Of a stretch of DNA of 64,000 nucleotides, positions 52,259 through 60,729 are shown in pieces; within the stretch, counting starts at the first letter, position 1, and every line of letters starts with the position of its first letter. The notes beneath the pieces were generated by a model. The model was given only the letters and a program-made list of their open reading frames with translations. It was not told the DNA's origin and did no database searches. This DNA comes from Bacillota bacterium (GTDB lineage: Bacteria; Bacillota; Clostridia; Oscillospirales; Ruminococcaceae). Location of the stretch: NCBI GenBank assembly GCA_023460035.1, contig JAEWRN010000021.1, positions 124,001-188,000 of the forward strand, given 5' to 3'. The translations under genes and the position numbers were made by a program.

Positions 52259-52288
52259 CAATGCCGCCGGCAGCTGCCGGCGGCATTG
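52259..52288 (+). terminator. Terminator of feoAB
   Basis: A perfect palindromic GC-rich stem (52259-52288) followed by TTTG. A TATAAT for the next gene lies at 52331-52336. Confidence 0.8.
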
Positions 52289-52386
52289 TTTGTTTGGGGC
52301 AAAGCGCTGGCCGGGGCGGGGTGTGCATGGTATAATAAACCAAACGCCCCGCCGTGCCGCGGGGCTGCCCGCCAGGAGGTACACGA

Positions 52387-53577
52387 ATGAAAAGCCAAAG
52401 CGAACAGGTCTCGCCCAAAACGGCGCGCGCAGTGCTGTATGTGCTGACGGTGCTGCTGTCGGTGGCGTTTTTGTATGCCGGCAACCGGCTGGCCGCCGCC
52501 GGGGGCGGGGTATTGCCGCCGCTGACCGGGGCCGATTTTTTGCCCGCAACGGTGCAAACCATCACCAGCCGCGAGGTGAGTGAGCTGCCGGGCCTTGCCG
52601 AGGGGCAAACGGTGCAGCAGGTGACACTGCGCTTTATTGCAAAGCAAAAAGACGGTACCACCGTCGCGGCCCAGCAGGTGATTGACGGGTACAGCACGGT
52701 GCATTTAGAAGAGGTGCGGGTGGGCAACCGGGTGCTGCTGTACCCCAACCCGGACCCCGCGACCACGGCCGCCGCGCCCTATGTGCTGGACGATTACCAG
52801 CGCGCGGGTGGCACACTGGCCGTCTGTGCGGTGTTTTGCGTATTGCTGCTGGTTTTTGGGCGCATGAAAGGGTTGCACACCCTCGTTTCGCTGCTGCTCA
52901 CCTTTGGCGCGGTGTTTTTGGTGTTTTTGCCGCTGGTGCTGGGCGGGTACAACATCTACCTCAGCGCCATTGCCGTGTGTATTTATGTCATTGTCTCCAC
53001 CCTGCTGCTGGTAAACGGCGCAAACGCCAAAACACTGGTGGCCATTGCGGGGTGCAGTGCCGGCGTGCTGTTTGCCGGGCTGCTGACGGTGCTGCTTTCC
53101 GTCACCCTGCGGCTGACCGGCATGGCATCGCAAGAGGCCATTTACCTTGCCGACCTTGGCACCCGCAACCCGGTGGATTTAAAAGCCATTGTGTTTGCCG
53201 GCATTTTAATTGGCGCGGTGGGCGCGGTGATGGACGTTGCGATGAGCCTTGCCTCTGCCCTGTGGGAGCTGCGGGAGGCTGCCGCGGCGCCCAGCTTTGG
53301 CATGCTGCTGAAAAGCGGCATGAATATTGGGCGTGACATGATGAGCACGATGGCGAATACGCTGGTGCTGGCGTATATCGGCTCGTCCCTGTCCACCGTG
53401 TTACTGCTGGTGGCTTATGCTTCGTCGCTGGACGGGCTGTTTAACCGCGAAATGATCATTACCGAGGTGTTGCAGGCGGTCATTGGCAGCATGGCCATTT
53501 TGCTGGCGATCCCGCTGACCAGCCTGATTGCGAGTGCCGTGTACACCCGCCGCCGGCACCCGGCAACCACAAATTAA
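52387..53577 (+). CDS. YibE/F-family membrane protein
   Basis: Protein of 396 residues: an N-terminal anchor, an extracytoplasmic segment of about 100 residues, then about seven membrane segments (from about residue 140). The pattern GRMKGLHTLVSLLLTFGAVFLVFLPLVLGG and IVFAGILIGAVGAVMDVAMSLASALWEL is typical of YibE/F proteins; function unknown. ATG 52387 has AGGAGG seven bases upstream. Single-gene transcript. Confidence 0.88.
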   Translation: MKSQSEQVSPKTARAVLYVLTVLLSVAFLYAGNRLAAAGGGVLPPLTGADFLPATVQTITSREVSELPGLAEGQTVQQVTLRFIAKQKDGTTVAAQQVIDGYSTVHLEEVRVGNRVLLYPNPDPATTAAAPYVLDDYQRAGGTLAVCAVFCVLLLVFGRMKGLHTLVSLLLTFGAVFLVFLPLVLGGYNIYLSAIAVCIYVIVSTLLLVNGANAKTLVAIAGCSAGVLFAGLLTVLLSVTLRLTGMASQEAIYLADLGTRNPVDLKAIVFAGILIGAVGAVMDVAMSLASALWELREAAAAPSFGMLLKSGMNIGRDMMSTMANTLVLAYIGSSLSTVLLLVAYASSLDGLFNREMIITEVLQAVIGSMAILLAIPLTSLIASAVYTRRRHPATTN

Positions 53578-53588
53578 GCTGCGACAGT

Positions 53589-53612
53589 GCCGCCCGGCAG
53601 GGCGGCTTTTTT
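53589..53612 (+). terminator. Terminator of the YibE/F gene
   Basis: A 7-bp stem GCCGCCC/GGGCGGC (53589-53595 with 53600-53606) followed by six T. Confidence 0.93.
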
Positions 53613-53630
53613 ATTGTGTGGGCACTGGCT

Positions 53631-53686
53631 ATTGACAAAAATAGTTGTCAATGATATGCTTGTTTTGACAAATATAATTGTCAAAA
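53631..53686 (+). promoter_or_regulatory. Two matching operators and promoter of the XRE/DUF3169 pair
   Basis: Dyad 1 (53631-53652) has arms ATTGACAA/TTGTCAAT; dyad 2 (53663-53686) has arms TTTTGACAA/TTGTCAAAA. Both have a 6-base centre, and the centres are 33 bases apart. TTGACA (53632-53637), 17 bases, TATGCT (53655-53660) lies between, so the promoter overlaps dyad 1. Autoregulation by the XRE protein is likely. Confidence 0.82.
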
Positions 53687-53719
53687 TGACAATAAAATAA
53701 GGCATAAAGGGGGATGACG

Positions 53720-53938
53720 ATGCCGCTTGTTAACCGCGTAAAAGAATTTCGTGCCCGCACGGGGCTCAACCAGCAGCAGCTGGGCGAGCAGGTGGGCGCG
53801 TCCCGGCAGACAATCAGCCTGATTGAGCGGGGGGATTACCACCCCTCGGTGCTGCTGGCACTGCGCATTGCAAAGGTGTTTGGGGCGCAGCTGGAAGAAG
53901 TGTTTTATTTACAGGAGGAAGAGCATGAAAAAGCATAA
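53720..53938 (+). CDS. XRE-family HTH regulator (YgzD/Cro type)
   Basis: DNA-binding protein of 72 residues consisting of one HTH (VKEFRARTGLNQQQLGEQVGASRQTISLIERGDYHPSVLLALRIAKVF). ATG 53720 has AAAGGGGG six bases upstream; ATG 53714 is inside the RBS. It overlaps the next gene by 14 bases. Such regulators commonly pair with DUF3169-type membrane proteins. Confidence 0.93.
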   Translation: MPLVNRVKEFRARTGLNQQQLGEQVGASRQTISLIERGDYHPSVLLALRIAKVFGAQLEEVFYLQEEEHEKA

Positions 53939-54677
53939 ACTGGGGTTGAGATTTGCCCTGTTGTTGGTGGGCAGCCTGCTGGTGGGCGGGGTGCTTGGTC
54001 TGTTGATTGGGTTTGGGTACGAGAGCATTGGCCCCGTGTTGTTGCTAATGCAGCTGTGGCTGCAGCGGGCAGCACTGTGGCTGATGCTGGCCGCGGGCGC
54101 CGTGTGCGGTGCCGTTGCCGTGGTGTGGTACCAAAAGGGCAAGCGGGCCGCCACAATAGCCCTTGCCGGTGACGGTGAGGATGAAGCTGTGTTTGACGCC
54201 GCCGACCAGTATTACGCCAATGGCATGGGCGCGCTGAATGTGCTGACGGTGCTAAGCTTTGTGCTGTTTGGGGTGTCGGTTTCCGCCTTTGGCACCGCAC
54301 AAAATGTGGGGGCGGTGCTGCTGCCGGTGCTGCCGTTTTTTGTGCTGGTGTTTGGCACCATGGCAGCACAAAGCAAATTTGTCAAAGCGACAAAGCAGCT
54401 GTACCCCGAAAAGCAGGGCAGCTTGCTGGATACGAAGTTTCAGGAAAAATGGTACGACAGCTGTGACGAAGCCGAGCGGCGGCAGATTGGCGACGCGGCG
54501 CTGTTTGCGATGAAAACGACCAGCAGGGCGATTGTCTGGCTGTTTGTCGTGCTGATTTTGCTGGGGGTTTTGACCGATGTGGGGGTGCTGCCCATTTTGA
54601 CACTGGGCACCGTTTGGCTGGTGCAGGCCGTCAGCTACCACAACGCCGCGACCAAAGGGCAAAAAAAGAAAAAATAA
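53925..54677 (+). CDS. DUF3169-family membrane protein
   Basis: Membrane protein of 250 residues with about six hydrophobic segments (10-32, 39-65, 98-118, 123-142, 205-222, 224-240). The central YPEKQGSLLDTKFQEKWYDSCDEAERRQIGDAALFAMKTT is typical of DUF3169. The start overlaps the XRE gene by 14 bases with GGAGGAA as RBS, so the two are co-translated. Function unknown; possibly the output of the XRE switch. Confidence 0.85.
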   Translation: MKKHKLGLRFALLLVGSLLVGGVLGLLIGFGYESIGPVLLLMQLWLQRAALWLMLAAGAVCGAVAVVWYQKGKRAATIALAGDGEDEAVFDAADQYYANGMGALNVLTVLSFVLFGVSVSAFGTAQNVGAVLLPVLPFFVLVFGTMAAQSKFVKATKQLYPEKQGSLLDTKFQEKWYDSCDEAERRQIGDAALFAMKTTSRAIVWLFVVLILLGVLTDVGVLPILTLGTVWLVQAVSYHNAATKGQKKKK

Positions 54678-55102
54678 ACGGCGGCGCCGCTGCCGCAATA
54701 AAAAAATGGGGTGCCCCGGCAACAGGGGGCACCCTGCTTTGTGTTTGCGGCCCGTTTGCCCCGCCGCAAGCGCCGGTTGCCGCCGTGCCGGTGCCTGCCC
54801 ATGGGCCTAAAACCGTATTTTGGCGGCAGCATGCACCACGGCAGTGTTTTGCCCGGCGTGTAAGGGCACAAAATGGGGAAAACAGTTGACAGAACGGCAC
54901 AATAAACCTATAATGTCAATATGTTATTAATTACTTGCGGCCGGGTGCGCCTGCCCTGCCGCAATAATGCTGAATAGCCGCCGGCACCGTGAAAACGGTG
55001 TGGGCCTTTTTTGCCAAAAGCGGGCAGCCTGCCGCCGCAAAGCGGGCTGCCACAGGCGACACAGTGCGGGGGGCATGGCCCCGCGCGAAAGGGGAACAGA
55101 GT
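54678..55102 (+). promoter_or_regulatory. Intergenic region with consensus promoter of the Rrf2 gene
   Basis: A hairpin GGGTGCCCC/GGGGCACCC lies at about 54708-54734. A consensus promoter TTGACA (54886-54891), 17 bases, TATAAT (54909-54914) drives the Rrf2 gene with a leader of about 180 nt containing CACCGT/ACGGTG (about 54984-54999). No gene was found. Confidence 0.85.
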
Positions 55103-55561
55103 ATGCTGATTTCAACCAAAGGGCGGTATGCGCTGCGCGTGATGATTGACCTTGCGCAAAACCGTGAAAAAGAACAATATATCCCGCTGAAAGACATTGC
55201 CGCCCGGCAGGAGATTTCAGAAAAATACCTTGAAAGCATCATTGCCACGTTAAGCAAAGAGGGCCTTGTGGTGGGGGTGCGCGGCAAAGGCGGCGGGTAT
55301 AAGTTGGCGAGAGACCCAAAGGCGTATGCGGTGGTGGATATTCTGCGCCCGGCAGACGGCACCCTTGCGCCAGTGTCGTGCCTTGAGCAGGGCGAAAGCC
55401 TGTGCACCCGCGCCGACGGCTGTAAAACGCTGCCGCTGTGGAAAGCGCTGGACAGCGTGATTGACAGCTTTCTGTCCGGCGTGACGCTGGCGGACGTGGT
55501 GGACGGAAACATCCCGCAGCCGGTGCTGCAACCCGGCCCGGAAAGGACACAGGTATGCTGA
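55103..55561 (+). CDS. Rrf2-family regulator with three cysteines (IscR-like)
   Basis: Regulator of 152 residues. Winged HTH: STKGRYALRVMIDLAQN, PLKDIAARQEISEKYLESIIATLSKEGLVVGVRGKGGGYKLAR. Cys93, Cys101 and Cys107 form a C-x7-C-x5-C cluster of the kind that binds an Fe-S cluster in IscR-type members, so it may sense iron-sulfur status or oxidants. ATG 55103 is chosen over upstream in-frame sequence that is not family-like. It overlaps the TcdA gene by seven bases. Confidence 0.92.
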   Translation: MLISTKGRYALRVMIDLAQNREKEQYIPLKDIAARQEISEKYLESIIATLSKEGLVVGVRGKGGGYKLARDPKAYAVVDILRPADGTLAPVSCLEQGESLCTRADGCKTLPLWKALDSVIDSFLSGVTLADVVDGNIPQPVLQPGPERTQVC

Positions 55562-56325
55562 ACCAGTTTTCCCGCACCGAGCTGCTGCTGGGCAGTGAGG
55601 GTATGAAGGCCCTTGCCGCCAGCCGCGTTGCCATTTTTGGCATTGGCGGGGTGGGAGGCAACGCCGCCGAAGCGCTGGTGCGCAGCGGCATTGGCACGCT
55701 GGATTTAATTGACGATGACCGCGTGTGCCTGACCAACCTCAACCGGCAGGCCTTTGCCACCCGTTCTACCGTGGGCAAGTACAAAATAGACGCGGCGCGC
55801 GAGCGGCTGCTGGACATCAACCCTGACCTTGTGTTAAACGGCTATTGCACCTTTTATTCGCCCGAAACGGCGGCGCAGTTTGATTTTTCGCAGTACGATT
55901 ATATTATTGACGCCATTGACACCGTGACCGGCAAAATTGAACTGGTACTGCAGGCGCAGGCCAGCGGCGTGCCGATTATCAGTTCAATGGGGGCGGGCAA
56001 CAAGCTGGACCCCACGGCGTTTGAAGTGGCCGATATTTACAAAACGTCGATGTGCCCGCTGGCCAAGGTGATGCGTTACGAGCTGCGCCGGCGCGGCGTG
56101 AAGCATTTGAAGGTCGTTTACTCGAAAGAACAGCCGATGACCCCGCAGCAGGACGGCGAAGCCAGCTGCCGCACCGGCTGCATCTGCCCGCCGGGCACGG
56201 CGCGCAAGTGCACTCAGCGCAGGCAGGTGCCCGGCAGCACGGCGTTTGTGCCCTCTGCCGTGGGGCTGATGATCGCGGGCGAAGTGGTGCGCGATTTAAC
56301 GGGCCACGCGCGAAACAAAAAATAA
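55555..56325 (+). CDS. tcdA: tRNA threonylcarbamoyladenosine dehydratase (TcdA/CsdL)
   Basis: E1-like (ThiF/MoeB superfamily) enzyme of 256 residues that cyclises t6A to ct6A in tRNAs with ATP. The nucleotide loop is GIGGVGG (29-35), followed by LIDDDRVCLTNLNRQ and DYIIDAIDTVTGK; the C-terminus has CPPGTARKCTQRRQVPGS and FVPSAVGLMIAGEVVRDL. It overlaps the Rrf2 gene, which suggests joint expression, perhaps tied to Fe-S/sulfur metabolism. Confidence 0.92.
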   Translation: MLNQFSRTELLLGSEGMKALAASRVAIFGIGGVGGNAAEALVRSGIGTLDLIDDDRVCLTNLNRQAFATRSTVGKYKIDAARERLLDINPDLVLNGYCTFYSPETAAQFDFSQYDYIIDAIDTVTGKIELVLQAQASGVPIISSMGAGNKLDPTAFEVADIYKTSMCPLAKVMRYELRRRGVKHLKVVYSKEQPMTPQQDGEASCRTGCICPPGTARKCTQRRQVPGSTAFVPSAVGLMIAGEVVRDLTGHARNKK

Positions 56326-56329
56326 CAGC

Positions 56330-56365
56330 AAAAGCCTTGCCGCAGTTGCGGCAAGGCTTTTTTTT
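56330..56365 (+). terminator. Terminator of the Rrf2-tcdA pair
   Basis: A perfect stem AAAAGCCTTGCCGCA/TGCGGCAAGGCTTTT centred at 56345 and continuing into eight T. Confidence 0.95.
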
Positions 56366-56443
56366 GACTTTCAGCCCGCAGGGGAGGTTACGGGCTGTTT
56401 TTGGTTTTGTCACCGGGAGTGCAGTAGCAGTAACAAGAGCGAG

Positions 56444-58219
56444 TTAGATTAGCTTATACTCGCGCAGCAGCGTGTCAAGGTCGGTGCCCTCTACCTTTTT
56501 CAGCACTTCGCGCAGCGCGATTTTTTCTTTAAAGCCAAGGTTTAAATCGGTAATTTTTTTGCCGTCGCGCAGTTGTACCGTCGCGTTCAGCAAATCGCGC
56601 ACGTCGTACACACTGCCCCAAACCTCCGGCACGCCGCGGTCGATGTCCAGCAGGGTGTACACGGCCTCCATGCCGGTACGAATGGAATACTCGGTGGTAA
56701 AAATGGTGTCGCGCTGGGTTTCGGCAAACTGGCCCAAAAACGCAAAGTTCACGCTGCCCTGCGGCACGACGGCGGGGCGGTCGCCCGCTTCGCGCGGCAT
56801 AAAGAACGCGGTGATGTACGGCATCATGCAGGGCACGGTGTTGGCGCTGTGCTCGGCAAGGTCTTCAATCTCCGCCTCGGGCACACCCATGTGGTACAGC
56901 CACTCCATGCAAATCTCTTTGCCGGTGCACTCGCGCATCGGCTTTTTGACGTAGTTGCCCGGCCGGTCGCTGAACAGGCCGTACACCCAGCCCACCAGCT
57001 GCCCTTTGGGCTGGTTGCGGAACTGCGGCTGCCGGTTGAAGGTCCAGCTCATCAGCCAGTTCGAATCGGTGACGGTCACAATGCCGCCGGTGACCACCTT
57101 GCCGCTGAACGGGTCGCGCTTGCAAATTTTTTGCACATACGGCGGGATGCGGTCATCCAGCGTCGTGACGGTGGCCGACATCCAGTTGCTCTGCTCGGGG
57201 TCTTTGCAAAATTTATCCGGGTGGCCAAACGCGGCATCCTGTGCCGCAATTTTGCGCCACATATCCCAGCCGCCGCCCTCTTTGATCTCTTTGTTAAACG
57301 GGGCGGGGTGGTGCTGGTCGCCGAGCGACGAGTTTTCTACACAGCCGCCGTTGGTGATGAACACAAGGTCGTCCTGCGTCAAATCAATGCTCTCGGGCTT
57401 GCCCTCGCGCAGCACGTCAATGCGGGTCGCCTGTTTTTTGGTGCCGCTCGTCTCAAACGCCACGTTGACGACCTTGACATTGTAGTGGAACTGCACGCCG
57501 AACGAAGTCAAATAGTTTACCATGGGCAAAATCATTGACTCGTACTGGTTGTAACGGGTAAAGCGCAGGGCCTTAAAGTCGGGCAGGCCGCCAATGTGGT
57601 GGATGAAGCGGCGGATATACAGCTTCATTTCCAGCGCGCTGTGCCAGTTTTCAAATGCGAACATCGTGCGCCAGTACATCCAGAAATTCGAGCCCAGCAC
57701 CTCTTCGCTGAACACCTCGTCAATGCGCTTGTTGTACAGCTGCTCGTCCGGGGTGAAAAACAGCTTCATAATCTCCATCGCGCCGGCGTCCGACAGGCCA
57801 AACTTGCCGTCGGTGTGGGCGTCCTCGCCGCGGCGCACCGTGGCGCGTTGCAGTGAGTAGTTGGGGTCACTTTTGTTCAGCCAGTAATACTCGTCCAGCA
57901 CACTGACGCCCTCGGTCTCGATGGACGGGATCGAGCGGAACAAATCCCACATGCATTCAAAATGGTTGTCCATCTCGCGGCCGCCGCGCATCACGTAGCC
58001 CACATCGGTAACCTGGTAACCGTCGCAGGCGCCGCCGGGGATGGGGTCCTTTTCAAGCACGTGCACGTTTTTGCCGGGCACTTGGCCGTCGCGCACCAGG
58101 TAGCAGGCCGCTGCCAGCGCGCCAAGGCCGCTGCCGACGATATAAGCCGACTTGTGATCGACACCTTCCGGCTTGCGCGGCCGGGCGAATGCTTCGTAGT
58201 TCCCACTGGAATAATACAT
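56444..58219 (-). CDS. ohyA: Oleate hydratase
   Basis: FAD-dependent fatty acid double-bond hydratase (MCRA family) of 591 residues that makes 10-hydroxystearate from oleate, often a detoxification of host or diet fatty acids. FAD-binding AYIVGSGLGALAAACYL (25-41), RGGREMDNHFECMWDLF (78-94), and the late NFAFLGQFAETQRDTIFTTEYSIRTGMEAVY block are typical. Length fits. RBS GGAGG is seven bases from the ATG. It follows a TetR gene on the same strand, a usual arrangement. Confidence 0.97.
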   Translation of the reverse strand: MYYSSGNYEAFARPRKPEGVDHKSAYIVGSGLGALAAACYLVRDGQVPGKNVHVLEKDPIPGGACDGYQVTDVGYVMRGGREMDNHFECMWDLFRSIPSIETEGVSVLDEYYWLNKSDPNYSLQRATVRRGEDAHTDGKFGLSDAGAMEIMKLFFTPDEQLYNKRIDEVFSEEVLGSNFWMYWRTMFAFENWHSALEMKLYIRRFIHHIGGLPDFKALRFTRYNQYESMILPMVNYLTSFGVQFHYNVKVVNVAFETSGTKKQATRIDVLREGKPESIDLTQDDLVFITNGGCVENSSLGDQHHPAPFNKEIKEGGGWDMWRKIAAQDAAFGHPDKFCKDPEQSNWMSATVTTLDDRIPPYVQKICKRDPFSGKVVTGGIVTVTDSNWLMSWTFNRQPQFRNQPKGQLVGWVYGLFSDRPGNYVKKPMRECTGKEICMEWLYHMGVPEAEIEDLAEHSANTVPCMMPYITAFFMPREAGDRPAVVPQGSVNFAFLGQFAETQRDTIFTTEYSIRTGMEAVYTLLDIDRGVPEVWGSVYDVRDLLNATVQLRDGKKITDLNLGFKEKIALREVLKKVEGTDLDTLLREYKLI

Positions 58220-58359
58220 AAAACAGCCTCCGTTTCTTTGGGTCTGGGGCCATTGTAGCGCGCATTGCGCGGGGGCACCATAAACAATCCGGCCCGGGTG
58301 ATAAGACTTTTATCACTCGGGCCGGATTGATAAAAAACAGCCCCTTGGGGCCGCGGGTT
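58220..58359 (-). promoter_or_regulatory. Hairpin/operator region between the TetR gene and ohyA
   Basis: A 19-bp stem with one mismatch (58286-58304 with 58310-58328) contains GTGATAA/TTATCAC at its top and can act as terminator of the TetR gene and as a dyad operator. A -10-like TACAAT for ohyA lies at 58252-58257 on the minus strand beside GCGCAATGCGC. Confidence 0.6.
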
Positions 58360-58941
58360 CTACTCGTCTTCGGGCAAGGCGGGGCCGCCCAGCCGGTATT
58401 TGTTTAGTGCGCGGGTCACGTCGCCGTGAATCAGCACGCTCAGCCGGTCAATGATCTGTTGCGGGTCCTCTTTCATCCCCGCGCGGATCCAGTCGAGCAT
58501 CAGCCCCACAAAGGCAAACTTATAAAAATCGGCAATAAACTTTTTGTCCTCGTCGCGCACCCGCACCCCGGCGGCCTTTTCGTCCACGACGCCAATCAGC
58601 AGTTTATAGGTCACTTGATAGAGGTAAGTTTCCACCTGTTCGCGGCTGATGGAATGGTAGGCGTTTAAAATGAGGGCCTTGTTTTCGAGCACCGTCTCAA
58701 AAATCTGCAAAAAGCCCTGCTGCCAGGTGTCGTAGGTTTTGTTGCCGGCCAGTGCCTTGCTGGTGTCTTCAATCAGGCACCATTCCACCAGGTCGTACAG
58801 GTCTTTAAAATGATAATAAAAGGTCATGCGGTTAATGCCGCAATCGTCGGCAATATCCGAAATCGTAATCTTATCCAGCGGCTTTTGGGCCAGCAATTTT
58901 TTCAGCGATGCTTCCAGCGCGCGTTTGGTCGTCTGCGACAT
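58360..58941 (-). CDS. TetR-family regulator beside oleate hydratase
   Basis: Regulator of 193 residues: HTH in LDKITISDIADDCGINRMTFYYHFKDLYDLVEWCL (residues 22-56), then a helical ligand domain of the type seen with DhaS-like TetR proteins. AGGAGG stands five bases before the ATG. It probably senses unsaturated fatty acids or their CoA esters and controls ohyA; this is inferred from position. Confidence 0.9.
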   Translation of the reverse strand: MSQTTKRALEASLKKLLAQKPLDKITISDIADDCGINRMTFYYHFKDLYDLVEWCLIEDTSKALAGNKTYDTWQQGFLQIFETVLENKALILNAYHSISREQVETYLYQVTYKLLIGVVDEKAAGVRVRDEDKKFIADFYKFAFVGLMLDWIRAGMKEDPQQIIDRLSVLIHGDVTRALNKYRLGGPALPEDE

Positions 58942-59178
58942 AATGCCCTCCTGTTTTGCCCCGGGCCTGCGGTGCCGCCGCGGGTGGTTTTATTATAGAC
59001 TTTTTTACATAAAAAGGGAAATAAAACCCCTGCTAAAAACCGCGAAAAATGGCGGTACAAAGGCAAAAATGGCAGTTTTTACAATAGCAAATCATACCAA
59101 AACCCTTATTTGGGAACATTTCACCCCCATTTGGGAACAGATTTGTTGTTTTTTAAGACACGAGATGCTACTTTAAAT
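58942..59178. repeat. Repeat-rich intergenic DNA, possible IS21-type end relic
   Basis: ATTTGGGAACA occurs at 59108-59118 and 59129-59139 (period 21, with CCCCC before the second), the same design as at 12956-12992. Just upstream, AAAAATGGCGG (59046) and AAAAATGGCAG (59066) repeat with period 20. No transposase is seen. The first part of the region should carry the TetR promoter on the minus strand. Confidence 0.5.
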
Positions 59179-59323
59179 ACGGGTATGCACCCCCCTTTGT
59201 CATACCCGTTTGGTGATTGCCTTTGAACGAAAGGCCCCCTCCTCCTCGCCCACCCCCGTACCGCGCAGATACGGGGGTGGTGCTATGTCTATCCGTTAGG
59301 GCCCGCCGCAGAGCAGCGGCGGG
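59179..59323. other. Row of three perfect inverted repeats
   Basis: ACGGGTATG/CATACCCGT (59179-59187 with 59201-59209), CACCCCCGTA/TACGGGGGTG (59251-59260 with 59270-59279) and CCCGCCGC/GCGGCGGG (59302-59309 with 59316-59323). With the terminator that follows, they could form a small structured RNA on the plus strand. Confidence 0.55.
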
Positions 59324-59337
59324 TACCCGAATATAAA

Positions 59338-59376
59338 GCAGAGCACCGGCAGGTTTGCCGGGGGCTCTGCTTTTTT
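59338..59376 (+). terminator. Intrinsic terminator without an obvious gene
   Basis: Stem GCAGAGC-A-CCGGCA with TGCCGG-GG-GCTCTGC, followed by six T (59371-59376). No plus-strand protein gene ends just upstream. Confidence 0.85.
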
Positions 59377-59625
59377 AGTGTAAACTTTTATAAAAAAGGT
59401 CAGTACGGTTGCCGGTAGGGCAAAATAACGGCAAAGAAGTGCGTTTTTGCAGCAGTTTCACAAAAACTGGGGGCGCTTGGGCTATAAATTGAGAAACGTT
59501 GCCTGTTTACTTTAGCGTGCTAATTTGCTAACATACTGCTATAATAAATCAATAAAGCAAAATTGCCGGCAGGGCCGGGGCAAATGGCCCCTAAAACCGG
59601 TGTAAGCCACGAAAGGGAACGGCGC
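59377..59625 (+). promoter_or_regulatory. Promoter region of the histidine operon
   Basis: TATAAT at 59540-59545 is a likely -10; the -35 is poor. A dyad-like TTAGC/GCTAA pair lies at about 59512-59530. No T-box or histidine-rich leader peptide was seen. Confidence 0.55.
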
Positions 59626-60729
59626 ATGACGACGACAGAAAATTTACAAGAAAAAGAGCGCATTATTTTAGAGCTGCGCGCACTGTACCGCCGGTACGGG
59701 TACGGCGGCTATAAAATGAGCCGGTTTGAAGAGTATGACCTTTATGTGCGCAACAAGGACTTTTTGTCCAGCGACCGCATGATTGTGTTTACCGACCTTG
59801 ACGGCACGCTGATGGCCTTAAAGCCCGACGTGACCATCTCGATTATCAAAAATACCAGCGCAGAGCCGGGCACGGTAAAAAAGGTGTATTACGACGAAAA
59901 CGTGTTTCGCGCCGACGCCAAAGCGGGCTCGTTTAAAGAGATTATGCAGACGGGGCTGGAGTGCATTGGCGACATTGACCGCTACCAGCTGTGCGAGGTG
60001 CTGCGCCTGGCGGCGGGCAGCTTGCAGGCAATCAACGGCGACTATATGCTGGATATTTCTCACTTGGGGCTTGTGTCCGGCGCGCTGCTGGCCGCGGGGG
60101 TGCAGGCAGAGCGGTATGGCGAAGCGCTGGCGCTGATCCGCGACAAAAACCGTGCGGGGCTGTTGCAGTTTTGCCGCGCGGGCGGGTACGACGACACCCT
60201 GCTGCCGCAGTTGGTTGCCACTTACGGCGATGCAAACGAAGTGCTGGCAAAGCTGCGCGGGCTGTGCCGCAACGGCGAAATGCAAACGGCGTTTGACGAA
60301 TTGCAGGGCATTTGCACCGTGCTGGCGCAGGGAGGCCTTGCCGGGCGGGTGCAAATTGATTTTTCAGTCGTCAACGACATGAATTATTATAACGGCATTA
60401 TTTTTCAGGGGTTCATCAACGGCATCCCCACCGCGGTGCTGCGCGGCGGCCAGTACGACCGGCTGATGGCAAAAATGGGCCGCGCGGGCAGCGGGGCCGT
60501 GGGCTTTGCGGTGTACCTGGACGAGCTGGAGCTGCACACCGGGGCCGAGCGCGCCGATGTGGACGTGCTGCTGTTGTACCGCCCGGGGGACGATGTGGCA
60601 AAGCTGGACCGCGCGGTGCGCGCGCTGACGGCACAGGGCAAAACGGTGAGCGCACAGCGGGTAAAGCCCGCAAAGCTGCGCTGCAACAGCGTGTTGCGGC
60701 TGGAGGACTGGAGGGGCGAAGATGAATGA
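59626..60729 (+). CDS. hisZ: ATP phosphoribosyltransferase regulatory subunit HisZ
   Basis: HisRS-like protein of 367 residues that activates short-form HisG. Class II synthetase-like blocks: FTDLDGTLMALKPDVTISIIKNT, KKVYYDENVFR, QTGLECIGDIDRYQLCEVLRLA and the late YYNGIIFQGFINGIPTAVLRGGQYDRLM. It lacks the tRNA-binding C-terminus of true HisRS. ATG 59626 has AAAGGGA seven bases upstream; the upstream in-frame part is not family-like. It overlaps hisG by eight bases. Confidence 0.93.
   Translation: MTTTENLQEKERIILELRALYRRYGYGGYKMSRFEEYDLYVRNKDFLSSDRMIVFTDLDGTLMALKPDVTISIIKNTSAEPGTVKKVYYDENVFRADAKAGSFKEIMQTGLECIGDIDRYQLCEVLRLAAGSLQAINGDYMLDISHLGLVSGALLAAGVQAERYGEALALIRDKNRAGLLQFCRAGGYDDTLLPQLVATYGDANEVLAKLRGLCRNGEMQTAFDELQGICTVLAQGGLAGRVQIDFSVVNDMNYYNGIIFQGFINGIPTAVLRGGQYDRLMAKMGRAGSGAVGFAVYLDELELHTGAERADVDVLLLYRPGDDVAKLDRAVRALTAQGKTVSAQRVKPAKLRCNSVLRLEDWRGEDE

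Noticed and set aside
59377..59625. T-box or His leader peptide before the histidine operon
   Set aside because: No T-box consensus (AGGGTGGNACCGCG) and no run of His codons in a short frame were found.
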